DNA from: Pyropia haitanensis
Taxonomy: Eukaryota; Rhodophyta; Bangiophyceae; Bangiales; Bangiaceae
NCBI GenBank assembly: GCA_008729055.1
Contig: SDUX01000010.1
Coordinates: 2,495,090 to 2,559,089 of the forward strand
Direction: 5' to 3'
DNA: 64,000 bases
The translations under genes were made by a program, and so were the position numbers. Shown here piece by piece: positions 19,983-30,437 of the stretch. The notes beneath the pieces were generated by a model, which was given only the letters and a program-made list of their open reading frames with translations, was not told where the DNA came from and ran no database searches. Positions within the stretch are counted from its first letter, which is position 1; each line of letters begins with the position of its first letter.

Positions 19983-22618
19983 GTGCGGACGGCAGGGCGG
20001 CAAGGACGGCGGTGGGGGTGGCGACCAACGCGGCGGCGGCGCCTCTGCGCCCGGCGGGCGGCCGCCGCCGCGCGCGCGAGATACACACCGGCCGCGAGCG
20101 CTCGCCCGCCACGTGCCACCAGCGCGCCCGGGCAGCTCGGCTGGCGGCCGTTGCAACGCGCCGCCCGCGCCCGAGGCGGTTGTCGCAAGGTACGGGCGGG
20201 CCAGGATCGACGGTGAGGCCGTGAACTACAGCCGCCCAGAGCACACGCTGTAGGTCACAAACCGAACGCGCGTGTGCAAAAAAAGTACACGGGCCTCCGG
20301 ATCAGCTGAACGCGCTCATGGAGGCTACTTTACTCTTCGCTGGTCATCGCGGTCGGCTCCTCGTGTGTAGCATAGAACGTGCTTCTCCCCGCAGCGCTTC
20401 GCTGCAGGGGGGGGGATGCACCACTTGTGTACCGGCCGGGGGGATACCGTACGTGCGAGGGTGGGCATCGACTGCGGCGGCGGCGGCGGCGACGGCGACG
20501 GCGACGGCAGCCGCGGCGGCGACACCCATTGTTGCGGCCGCGGTGGCGACGACGGCGGCGGCAGCGGCCGCGGCGATGGCGGGCGGGAGGCACCCCCCCC
20601 CGCCGCCGCCGGCACGCCCGCCGCGCTCGCCGACGCAACGGGCGACGGTCAGACGGCGCGCCTGCTGGCCGCCGCCGACATGGCGCCCGCGTCCGCCACG
20701 GTCGCCGTCGGCCGTGTCGGCCGCCGTGAGCACGCACGAGGCCCCCGCCGCCGCGGCGAGGGCGACGACCATGGTGGCCGCCGCGGGCCGTCGCCGACCC
20801 CCGAGGCCGTCGCGGCGCCGAGCACCCGAGCCGCGGCCTCCACCTCTGCCGCCACATCGGACAACAGTGTGGACTGCGAGCCGCCGCCACCGCCGCCGCT
20901 GCCGCCGCCGCGGCCGCCGCCTTCACGGCGGCCATCGCCGCTCCCACGGCTGCCACGGGCGAGCCGGCAGCCTCCAAGAACGCGGCCGCGGCGGCCCTGC
21001 CCGAGTGGGCACGGCGGAGCGCAGCGCGGCGCGCATCGGCCGCTTAGCGGTTGGTGCGCGCGCCACCCTACACTTGTGGCTCTCCCTTTGCTCACGGGCA
21101 CGTTCTCTTCGGCGATGGTCCTCGGCCGCATCGACCCGCAACGTGCGCGGGCGGCTGCGGCCGCTGTCGGTCGCGGCGGTGCCGGCGCTGACAACGGCGC
21201 CCCACCCCCGCGAGGCTGCTCCGCCACGGATCCATCTCGACGGCAGAGGAGAGCCCTCGTCAAAAGGGAGTGGCCAGCAGCCGCCGCACGGACCGGCTGC
21301 GCTAACGGCGTTGCGCTGCACCGCCCGCGGCCACCCGCCCGCTGCCCGCTGCCGTCGAGCGGGTCGACGCGGCGGCCGCGCCCACGCGGCTGTGGCGGCG
21401 GCCACGCACGCGGCCGCCAGCGTACGCCGCCGCCGTCGAGGATGCACCGGTCGTCGACGGCGGACGATGCATCTCGGGCAATAGGGCACAGGCGGGGGTG
21501 GCAGTGGCGGGGGGGCGTCTGCGGCGGTGAGAGCGGCGGGGGCGGCGCGGCCGCGGCGGTGGTGCCCGGTGGGCGCACCTCGGTCGGCGGCGGTGCGCCC
21601 CTCCCTGCGGGCGCCCCGCTCGCCCGCCCGCCGTCACGGCGGGTCGCTTGTCCCTCCCGTCCACGGCGGCCATCGCGTGGCCGCCACCGCTGGTGGGGTG
21701 GTGGCACGGTCTCACCGGCGGGGTGGCGGCACGCCCCCTTCGTGCTCAGCGCGGCCATTGATGGGGGAGCGGCGGCGGCGACCGTGACGCCACCGCCGCC
21801 GCCGCCGCCACCGCCGCCGCCGCCGCCACCGCCGCCGCCGCCGCGGACGCTGCCGCAGCAGCAGTTGCAGGTGTTGACGCTGCCGCCGCAGTCGGGGCTG
21901 TGCTGTGCAAGCGGTACCCCCTCTCCCTCCCCGTGGCGGGCGTCCGGGTTGGTACTTTGCGGCGACAGCCGCTGCAGCGGGGCGGGGGTGCCCCTGCCAA
22001 CGCGGTCCTTGCCAGCCATGCCCCCTGCTACGGCCACCCGCCGCGCGCACGCCGCCGCCGCCAGGGGGGGGGGGGGAATGGGGGGCGCGCCGCGCACGCC
22101 AGCGCCCAGACCCCACCGCCCAAACTCCGTCCTATCCTCGCGCCGCCGCCCCAACGACCGCCGCCACCGCCGCCGCCGCCGCCGCCACTACCATCACCAC
22201 GGCCGGCGTCGCCGCCATCGCCCCCGCCGCCGCCGCCGCCGCCGCCGCCGTTGCCGCCGCTGGCCGGCGGCGGCAGAAACGGAGTCCAGCGCGCGGGGAC
22301 GGCAGACACGCGGGCAAACCCCACCTGTGGACGCTGCTCCCCCGCGCCGGAGCGGTCAAGGACGACCGGGGTGGTAGTTTACGCAGCGGTGCAAGGATAA
22401 GTGGGGACGAGGCGGATGGGGCGCCACGGTGCGCGCAAAGGGAGCTTAGGTGGCGGGGAGTTGCGTGCGTCAGCACTCAGCGCTGGGGGAACCATCAGAA
22501 ATACAGCGCCAAACGAGGAAATGGGCCGCCGAGGCAAGTAACACAAAAACACATAGGATGACAACAGGGTAGTCCAACGGATCGCCACAGCACAGCAGAG
22601 AACGAAGGTGAGTAAGCC
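19983..22618. other. Unassigned low-complexity region
   Basis: 2.6 kb with long open frames on both strands, all Ala/Arg/Gly/Pro-rich. One + strand stretch ending at a TAG near 21050 reads FTAAIAAPTAATGEP and then LPEWARRSAARRAS, and looks mildly protein-like. A minus-strand reading (SDVAAEVEAAARVLG) over about 20810-20870 looks equally so. I cannot choose between them and call neither. Confidence 0.4.
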
Positions 22619-22930
22619 TTAGACTGGCAGCGTCGGTGTGGGCAGAGCTGGGCGGAACTGTCGCGGACGCGCCGTCCTTGTGAACGTGAGCAGTGACTTG
22701 GACTGGTGCAAGATGCACGTGTCAATGTCGCAGAGGAGCGCGAGGCCCATAAAGTCGCTCTTGCTCGGCGGGTAGTCGCTTGGGTCCATAAACGTGTCGC
22801 ACAGCTCATCGACGACCGCCCCGACCACGTGCTCGTCGATCGTGGCGACGAGCGCGTCGTCCATCAGCTGCTCCACTGCCTTGTCAGACTGCACCTTGGA
22901 CGTGGCGCCAACGTTGGCGGAGGTGGCGCC
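22619..22930 (-). CDS. C-terminal part of an unrecognised gene
   Basis: The only non-repetitive protein-like stretch in this area: about 100 codons reading SDKAVEQLMDDALVATIDEH, then VVGAVVDELCDTFMDPSDYP and a C-terminal half ending LPTPTLPV before the stop at 22619. The first half is an acidic amphipathic helix pattern (Leu/Val/Ile every 3-4 residues). Upstream the frame enters Gly/Arg low complexity. The adjoining frame (SPSGAPVGGDALAVAG around 23030) may continue it across a GGC-rich tract, so the gene could extend well beyond 22930, perhaps to about 24000. No family recognised and no start identified. Confidence 0.35.
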   Translation of the reverse strand, partial: GATSANVGATSKVQSDKAVEQLMDDALVATIDEHVVGAVVDELCDTFMDPSDYPPSKSDFMGLALLCDIDTCILHQSKSLLTFTRTARPRQFRPALPTPTLPV

Positions 22931-23457
22931 GCCGCCGCGGCCGGCCGGCCGCCAAGAACCCGTCCGCCCCGGCCGGCCGCCACCGCCGCCGCCGCCGCCG
23001 CCCGCCCGCGACGGCCAACGCGTCGCCGCCGACGGGCGCGCCGCTGGGCGAGCCGGCAGCGGCCGCCACCGCGGTGGCCACCGCGGCCGCACGCGGCGAG
23101 CGCAACGGCAGCCGATCCGCCTGGCGTCCGCGGCACCAGCGTCACGCGGCCGCCGCCGTCGCACCGGCGGGCGGGTGGCGGCGTGACCCACCCCGCCCAC
23201 TCGCGTCTGCTCCTCCTCCCCTCTACCCCCCGGCCGCGTGGCACCCCTGTTTGTGTGGGGGGTGCCGCCGTCCACCAGCTCTGGTCGTTGCCAACGGCGG
23301 CCGGGCCGGAGCGGAGCGGGCGGGGCGCAGGGTCAGGCCGCAGCGGCGGCCGCGCCAACGGCTCCCGCGGCGGGGGCGGCAGCGACGGCCACCGCCGCAA
23401 CCGCAGCAGCAGCAGCGGCAGGTACGGCAACGACCGCAGCCGCGGCGGCAGCCGGCA

Positions 23458-23549
<92 letters not shown>

Positions 23550-23731
23550 AGCGGCGCCGCCCGGCCACGCCCGCCGTCGGGTGCGGCCGCCATCCTACGC
23601 GCGCCGCCACCACGGACGCGGCGGTGGGGCGGCCTTTGGGCGGGTGGGAGCGGGAGCGGAACAGCAGCCGGAACCGGTGATGGCGGCAGCCGCCGCGACG
23701 GGCGCGGCGGCAGCGGCAGCGGGGGGATGGC

Positions 23732-23769
<38 letters not shown>

Positions 23770-24125
23770 CCGACGCGGGCGTCGCCGCGGGCGGCCGCGT
23801 CGGGCGGCGCGCCGCAACGAGGATGGCCGCCACGTGGCTTACACCAGACCGCGGGGCGCACCCCCGTCGCCGGCCGGCCGTCGTGCCGCCCGCCGGGGCA
23901 CCGCGGCGGCGGTCGCCGCCGTCCCCACCACCGACCGCCGCGACGGCGACGCCCAGCGCACGGCTGCCGCCGGGCGTGACCGTCACGCCCTCCACGACCG
24001 CCTAGACGACGCGCCGCAGGTACGTCGGGCGCCCCCGCTGTGGCCGCGCCCCCCCCCCGGCCTCGGCCGCCGCGGCGCGCGGTGGCCCCCCCCCTACGGC
24101 CGCCGCGGCGACGCGGCGGCGGCGA

Positions 24126-24163
<38 letters not shown>

Positions 24164-25344
24164 CACGTCCCTGCGACCTCGGCGCGGGCCGGTTGCGTGG
24201 GGACGGTGGGGTCCCCCCCCCCCGTCGGGCGGGTGCGCATTGGTGGCGGGCCGCCGGCGGCGTGCGCGACGCGACGGGGCGGGCCGCGGCGGCACGCCGT
24301 GCGGGGGTGCCGGTCGCCGCGCGTCGTGGCGGGCGGGTGGCCCTCTCCCCGCGCCGTGTGTGCCGCTGCTGCGGTCTTGAGGCCTGCTCGACGCCGCCAC
24401 GGGCGGTGGCCACCCGTCAGCTCCATCCCCGCCGGGCGGTCCCACCTCTGCAGCCGCACCACCCCACCCCGCGGTCGACGGCGGTCCACGCGCCAGGGGC
24501 GGAGCACCGCCGGCCGTGCGTCGCCCGCCGGCGCCGCCGCCGCGTGGGCCACCTCGGCCGCCGCCACCGCCCGCCCGCGCGGCGGCGGACCCGTCGACGC
24601 TGGCGCGGTCCGCCGCGGCGGCGGCCCCCCCTCCGTCGGCCGGTCCGGCCGGCCGCGGCGCGGCGGCCGTGGCGGCCGCCGCCCCGCGTCGGGCTCCGCC
24701 GCCTCGGCGGGGACCGCGGCCGCGGCCGCGTCGGCGCGCCAACCGCACGGCGGGGGGGGTGGCCAACGAGGGGGCCGCCCGCGGCGGGGAGGGGGGGGGG
24801 GGCGACGCGCCGGCCGGCCGCCGCACCCCCGCCGGGCGTCTGGCCGGTGAGCCTGTGCTTGTGCGTTCCCCCCCCGACGGCGTGGCCGCCACCCACGGCG
24901 GGGGGGGGGGGGGGTGCGTGGCGGTCGCGCCGCGGGCACCAACCGCGGACGGGTGCGCGGCGGTGGCAAAGTCCTTGGCAGCCGACAAGCGGCACCGCTC
25001 CTGCGTCGGGGAAGGGGCACAGCCGCGGGCGGGATGTCCCGGCGCTTGGTAGGGAAGGTGGCTGGGACAGTCTCGCGGCCACAGGGTTGCCACAAGAGCA
25101 CCGTGGCGTGAGACGGTTTGTGTGGTGGCGGGTCCAAGTCGCACGCCAGGGTGGCGTGGACACGCACAACACCGCCCACGCGGCGATGCGTGCGAGTCCA
25201 CGGCCATGGGATTAGGGGCCACCGACCGGCCCGCCCGTCCTGCGAGTACGATGTGCCGTGCGTGCGGCGGCGGCGAGCGGCCGCGTCCTCCTACCCGCGC
25301 ACCCGCGGGACCGGATTCAAACCGGGCCGGTTTTCGCGCCATAA
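22931..25344. other. Unassigned GC-repeat region
   Basis: Dominated by CGG/GCC arrays and short G/C runs. A minus-strand stretch at about 23900-23995 (EGVTVTPGGSRALGVAVAAV) looks protein-like and may belong to the gene ending at 22619. Other long frames are composition-driven. Nothing else can be supported. Confidence 0.4.
23461..23549. repeat. Pure CGG array, about 30 units
   Basis: Eighty-nine bases of uninterrupted CGG, the longest pure trinucleotide array in the window. It could encode poly-Gly, poly-Ala or poly-Arg (or poly-Pro/Ala/Arg on the other strand). Confidence 0.95.
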
Positions 25345-25893
25345 GAGAGTTTTTGTGAGATCGTTCGTGAGATCTTCGTGACAACAACTAAGCAATATTT
25401 AGGGTCTTTGCCAGATCTTGTCACAACGAGACGCCAGTGTTTTTGTGAGATCCTCCTGCGTGAGAAGGAGAATGCTCTAGTAGTTGGTCCCAATATTTAC
25501 ATACGAGAGACCGTGTGGCCTCGTCAAGCTGCTCCTTGGATGCCATAGTGTTCTTGGCCGCGAGGGAAAACGACGTTGCACACGCGCTGCGGTCGCACAG
25601 TCGACGTCGGGACGCGGCACAGGCGGCACACGACGTGCGCACGCGGACCAGTGCGGCGCCAACAGTTCCATTGTGCCATCAATTTGCTGCTACTCCCTGC
25701 ACAACAGCTGGACCTTGGGACTTACAGGGAGCGTGAAGATCTCACAATTATGTGAGAACAGACCCCCGAGTTGTCACCAAACGATCTCACGTGAGATGTC
25801 GAATCTTGAGTTTGACCTTAAAATGGACCATGGTGTCCGCAATTAGAGCCTTAGTTCTCACGAAGATCTCACAAACGGTCTCACAAAATCCCT
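25345..25893. mobile_element. MITE-like non-autonomous DNA transposon
   Basis: A sharply bounded, near-balanced-GC segment of about 545 bases in very GC-rich DNA. The ends are inverted repeats: 25351-25385 pairs with 25854-25888 at 32 of 35 positions, with weaker matching a few bases further out. Inside, the octamer GTGAGATC occurs three times in the left part (25355, 25367, 25445) and its complement GATCTCAC three times in the right part (25738, 25783, 25865), a symmetric arrangement typical of transposase-binding repeats. A TA is present at the outer edge on both sides, one base out of register, so a target-site duplication is only possible. The inner part has a 41-codon minus-strand frame (25421-25546, MASKEQLDEATRSL...) and no transposase. 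Confidence 0.65.
25421..25546 (-). CDS. 41-aa frame inside the MITE-like element
   Basis: Reads MASKEQLDEATRSLVCKYWD and ends before TGA at 25421. Its composition is protein-like and unlike the GC-rich frames around it. It may be a remnant exon or a chance frame; no family recognised. Confidence 0.2.
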   Translation of the reverse strand: MASKEQLDEATRSLVCKYWDQLLEHSPSHAGGSHKNTGVSL

Positions 25894-26722
25894 CTATACA
25901 ATCCCCGCTGCGGGGCCACGGGTGGATCCAGCTGCCGCAATGGACACGTACATTTCGGGTGCAACGCCGTCGCGGCTGGGGAGCGACCGTCGCGGTGCAT
26001 TGGCGTCGCCGCGTGGCGGGCAGCGCGCCCACAGCGTGCAGTCACGGCGGCCACGGAAATCGAAACGTGACTGCGCACAAGAAAAAAAAAAAAAAAAAAC
26101 AAGAAAAACAAACCGGATTCCGGGGGACGTCCCGCCAAGTCGTACTCGGCACTGCACGAGTCGCGGGCGGGTGGTGCGCGGTCCGAGGGGGGGTGGGGGG
26201 GGGGGGGGGGGGGCGCCCCACCGTACCGCCGCCCGACCGCCGCCCCCCCCCCTGCGACGCTCGCCGCCGCCGGGCGCCGCTGCCAGCGGCGGCGTCGCGG
26301 ACCGCTGTGCGTCGCGCACCCCGCTGCCGCCGTCGACCCCACGGCGCGCGCCCAGCCTCCCCCCCTCCAACCGGCTGCCGCCGTCCCCCGCGTCATCCCC
26401 GCCCCCCCCCCCCTCCCTCCCTCCCACCCACCATCATCCCGGCGGTGGCGCGAGCGTGTCCCGGCCGGGCGGTTCGCCGCCGTGACACCCCCCCCCTTCC
26501 CCCCCCCCCCCCCCCCTTCCTCGGCAGCCCACCCCACCCCACCACCGCCGTGCGCGTCCCCCCCCCCCCCACCTCCCATCCACCCACCGGCACTGGTCAA
26601 CCCCCCCCCCCCCCCCCCCCCCCCCGGCCGAATCCCACCCCGCCGCGCCGCCCACCACCCGGTCCGCCTCTGCCACCCCCGCCGACCGCGCGCGTGGCGG
26701 CGCGCCCACGCCGCACCCGCGC
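25894..26722. other. Intergenic, homopolymer-rich
   Basis: Contains an A-run (about 26082-26099) and many C-runs, including 25 C at 26601-26625. The + strand becomes pyrimidine-rich towards 26722, as in the leaders of other genes here. Confidence 0.4.
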
Positions 26723-26821
26723 ATGGCCACCACCACCCGCCCCGCCGCGGCCGTCGGCCGCGGCAAGCGCGGCCGCGGGGCGGCCGCCGCACCCCCCTCC
26801 CCCCCCCCGGCCACCGCCGCG

Positions 26822-26852
<31 letters not shown>

Positions 26853-27236
26853 GCACCGCGGCGGCCGGCGCGCGCCCATCGCCACCGCCGGAATCCGCCT
26901 CACCGCCGCCGCCATCGCCGGCGGCAGCGTCGCCAGGGTGGGCGCTCCCGCCTTTGGCGGGGCGGGGGGGGGGGGGGGGGTACGCGCCGCCGCCGTGTCG
27001 TGCCGCCACGCCCACCGGCGGCGCCAATGGCGGGGAGGGGGGGGAAGGAGGTGCCCGCCGCGCCCGCGCCGCCACCCCCCGTTGCCCCCGCGGCGGCGGC
27101 CGCTCCCGCTGCCGCCGCGTCGGCCGTCCCCACCGCGGCTGCGGCGGCCCGGCGGTGGCCGCCGGCGGGACTGGCGGCGCCCGTGGCGGTAGCCGCCGCC
27201 GCAGTGGCGGGCGTGGGGGTTGCGGCGGGCGTCGCC

Positions 27237-27276
<40 letters not shown>

Positions 27277-27366
27277 GGTCGCCACCACTGGCAGTGCCTA
27301 CGTGGCCGCCGGCCGCGCCGCCGTCGCTGGTGGCGGCGGCACAGGCGGCGACGGCGGCGTGGTCAC

Positions 27367-27409
<43 letters not shown>

Positions 27410-27759
27410 CCTCCCCGCCATCCCGCCAGAGGCGGTTGCCGCGGCGTCGCGCCTGGCGGGGCGGCCGTGGGTTCCCCTCGCCGGCGGCGCCGGCGGCGGC
27501 GTCCAGCTGGCGGTCGCGCCCGCCGTGACGGGCGGCGGCCGCAGCGACAGCGACAGCGGCGGCGGCGGCGGCACCCCCGCCGCGACTGCCGCCGCGGTGG
27601 TGACGCTCTTTGGCGTCACCGCCGGCGGCGCCGTCGTTGCCGCCGTTGACGCGCCGCTGGTGGGCCCCGACGGCACGGCGGTCCCGCTCGGCGTCGCCGC
27701 CGCGCTCGTCGCCGCCGCCGCCACGGGCCCGGCCACCACCACCACCGCCGCCACCTCCA

Positions 27760-27794
<35 letters not shown>

Positions 27795-28902
27795 TCCGCC
27801 GCCGGCGGCAACCACCCGGCGCCGGCGCTGTGGTTTGCGGCCGCCGGCGGGCGGGCGTGCGACGGTGGCGCCCCCCCCCCCCCCCCCCCCCCACAGCCGG
27901 CGGCGCCCCCCCCCCCGGCCGCCACTGCCTGCACCTGCGGCTCGCGGCGGTCGGCCCGTACGCGGGCACCGCGACGGTCACCGCGGCGGCGGTGCCGGCC
28001 GCGGCGGCGGCGTGGCTGCTGCTGGCCTACGCGCTGCGGCCGGCGTGGGGGCTGCTGGGGGGGGTCGCCGCGGCGGTGCCGCCGCTCGACGCGGCCGCCG
28101 CGGCGGCGGGCGGCGGTGGTGGCGGCGGCGGTGGCGGTGGTGGTGGGGGTGGTGGGGGTGGTGGTGGGGGGGGGGGGTGGGGGGGGGGGGGGGTGTCGCC
28201 GCCGGGGGGGGGGGAGGGGGGGAGGGCGGCCCACCCACGTGCGCCTCTACCAGCGGGAGGGCGAAGGCGGGGGGGCGTGGGACCGCATCGCCGCCGCCGT
28301 CGGCCGCGGCGGCCCGCCCGTGCCGCCGCGCGCGTGGGCCGCCGCCGCCGCCCGCCTCGGCCCCCCGCCGCCGCCGGCGCCGCTCCCGGCCGTCGCGGCG
28401 GCGGCCGCTCCCCCCCCCCCCCCCCGCGCGTGCCACCGCCTCCTCCCGAGGCGGTAGCGGCGGCACCAGCGGCGGCGGCGGCGGCGGCGGCACCGCCGGC
28501 ACGGCCGCCCGCGTGGGCGCCGCCGCCGCCGCCACCGGCGACGGCGCCGCCGCCGGCGGTGGCCACCGCGGCGGTGCCGCCGCGCCTGACCGCGCTGCCG
28601 CCCCCCCCGCCAGGGGTGCACCCGCCGCCGTCGGCGCGGGCGGTGCGGCTGGCTACCGCCCTCACCGCCGCGCGGCTGCTGCCACGGCGGCGGCCGCCGC
28701 CGCCACCGCCGCCCGCCTGGTGGGCCACCATCCGCTACGCGGGGGCGCCCCGGCCGGGGCGGCCGGCGGCTGCCGCGCTGGGGGGTGCCCCCGGTGGAGG
28801 CGCGCGAGTGGCGGACGGCGACGCGGCGGCGGCCGCCGCCGACGCGGCGGTGGCGGCGCTGCTGGCGGCCGTCGCGGGCGCCGTGCCGCCGCCGCCGCCG
28901 CC

Positions 28903-28933
<31 letters not shown>

Positions 28934-29073
28934 CTGCCATTGCCAGCCGCTGGCATGGACGGTGCGCCGGCGGCGGCGGTGCGGACGTGGCCGCCGTCGC
29001 CGCCGTCGCCGACCGCGCCACGCCGCCCGCCGCGGATGGTCATGGGCGACGCGTCGGACGGGTCCGACGCGGA

Positions 29074-29114
<41 letters not shown>

Positions 29115-29269
29115 GCGAGCGGGTGGGGCGGTCGCCGGGGGGGCGCGCGCACCCGGCTGCGCCGGCCGCCGCGTCCACCCCCGCCGCCGCCGCCGCGGTG
29201 GACCCCCCGCCGCCGGCCGCGGCGGCGGCGACGGCGACCGCGACGGCGGCGGCGGCGCCACCGTCGACC

Positions 29270-29301
<32 letters not shown>

Positions 29302-29422
29302 AGCGGCACGGCGGGCGCCGCCCGGCCGGCCGGCCGGGCGCGGCCGGCCGGCGGCGCCGTCGGTGGCGTCGTCCCGCGGCAGCCGGCGGGCGCCCCGCGC
29401 CAAGAAGCGGACGCTCTTTTGA
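26723..29422 (+). CDS. Long low-complexity protein, family unrecognised
   Basis: A probable gene whose best reading starts at MATTTRPAAAVGRGKRGRG (26723), shifts frame at G-runs (26965-26980, 27875-27895, 28150-28215), and ends at TGA 29420-29422 with RAKKRTLF. The less repetitive parts are VVTLFGVTAGGAVVAAVDAP (about 27600), PALWFAAAGGRACDGG (about 27825), HLRLAAVGPYAGTATVTAAA (about 27930), a hydrophobic AWLLLAYALRPAWGLLGG (about 28010), VRLYQREGEGGGAWDRIAAA (about 28240) and WWATIRYAGAPRPG (about 28720). These suggest a folded beta-rich region with long Ala/Pro/Gly insertions. KRGRG near the start and the basic C-terminus could be nuclear signals. I do not recognise the fold. GC3 bias and the continuous sense of these islands on one strand are the case for a real gene. 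Confidence 0.35.
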
Positions 29423-29501
29423 CGCCCCCGCCGCCGCGTGCCGCGTGGCGTCGAGGGTGCGGCGGGACGGGGCGGGAGGCCGGGCGGGGGGACGCGGAGG
29501 C

Positions 29502-29580
29502 GGGGGCGGCACCAGTCGGAGGGGGCGGCACCAGTCGGAGGGGGCGGCGCCAGTCGGAGGGGGCGGCACCAGTCCGAGGG
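29502..29580. repeat. 19-bp tandem repeat, 4 copies
   Basis: Units of GGGGGCGGCACCAGTCGGA repeat four times with single-base changes, just after the stop of the gene ending at 29422, so probably in its 3' region. Confidence 0.9.
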
Positions 29581-30437
29581 GGGTGGGGGGTGCGCGTCGG
29601 CGGCCGCCGCCGCGGCCGCCACGGTCACGGGATGGGGCGTGTCGCCGCCCCGGTGGGGGCGTTCCAGAGTGGATCGTGTCCGTGCCGCCGCGTCGGCCGC
29701 GGCCGCCCCCCGCGGCCGCCGCGGCGCTTTATAGATTAGGGGCGCCACGCGTCACCCGCCGCGGCCCGGCCGCCCGCCCGCACACCCGCGGTCCCCGCCG
29801 GCCCGCCCGCCCCGGGCGCCCGCCAGCGCCGCCGGTGCCTGCCGGCGGCCGCCGGTGCCGGTCCCCCCCCCCCCCGCGCCCCCCCCATGTCGGACAACCC
29901 AGCGCCACCCACTCCGCGGTGGCGGTTGCCCTGCCGCCCGCGACGGGACAGCCAGCAGCGGGCCGCGGTGGGGCGGGGGGGGGGGGGGGGGGGGGGCGGC
30001 CGGCCGGCCGCGGGTCACGGCCGCCACCCCCCCACGCGCCATGGCGGCGGCGGGCGCCGCCACACCAGCACCCACAGCGGCGTACGCTTGCCAGGCGCGG
30101 GACGGGGATGCAAGGGAACGGGGGGAGGGGGGCGGGGGCAGAGGGTGCGAGGCCAACGGATGTGTCCCCCTCGCGCTCGCCAACCGCCGCGACCCCGTCC
30201 TGCGGCTGCCGCGTTGCATCCTCCCCCTCCTCCTCGGTCGCCACAGCCGCGTGGCCGCCCCACGGCCCTGCCCAATGGCGCGGACAGTGCGGCAGGAGGC
30301 CGGGGCCAGCGGCGCCCTCTCCCGCCCCCCACTCCCCCCCGCCGTCCCCACTACCCACGCCAGGCCGCCCACCCAACCACCCACCCCCCCCCCCGCCCCC
30401 TCCCTCACCTGCACCCACCCCCACGGACGGGCGATGG
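29581..30437. other. Convergent 3' intergenic region
   Basis: Lies between the 3' ends of the + strand low-complexity gene and PurN. C- and G-runs, no recognisable gene. The PurN frame stays open through it to 29729 by composition alone. Confidence 0.4.

Noticed and set aside
20730..21050. Mildly protein-like + strand stretch ending LPEWARRSAARRASAA
   Set aside because: The minus strand over 20810-20870 looks equally plausible and neither has a recognisable domain or start.
20416..22377. Very long + strand open frame, and similar ones at 24002-25387 (-), 53694-55229 (+) and 50135-51364 (+)
   Set aside because: GC-rich DNA has few stop codons; the translations are Arg/Ala/Pro/Gly-rich with no motifs, and frames are open on both strands at once.
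25290..25335. tRNA T-arm-like word ATTCAAAC with short pairing sides
   Set aside because: No acceptor stem, anticodon arm or D-arm can be placed around it.
25484..25846. 120-codon + strand frame inside the MITE-like element
   Set aside because: No similarity to transposases or other proteins, and it overlaps the subterminal repeats.
29729..30437. Extension of PurN by 230 residues
   Set aside because: The extension is low complexity, and a stop lies right after the conserved domain in the frame reached by one indel in a G/C-run.
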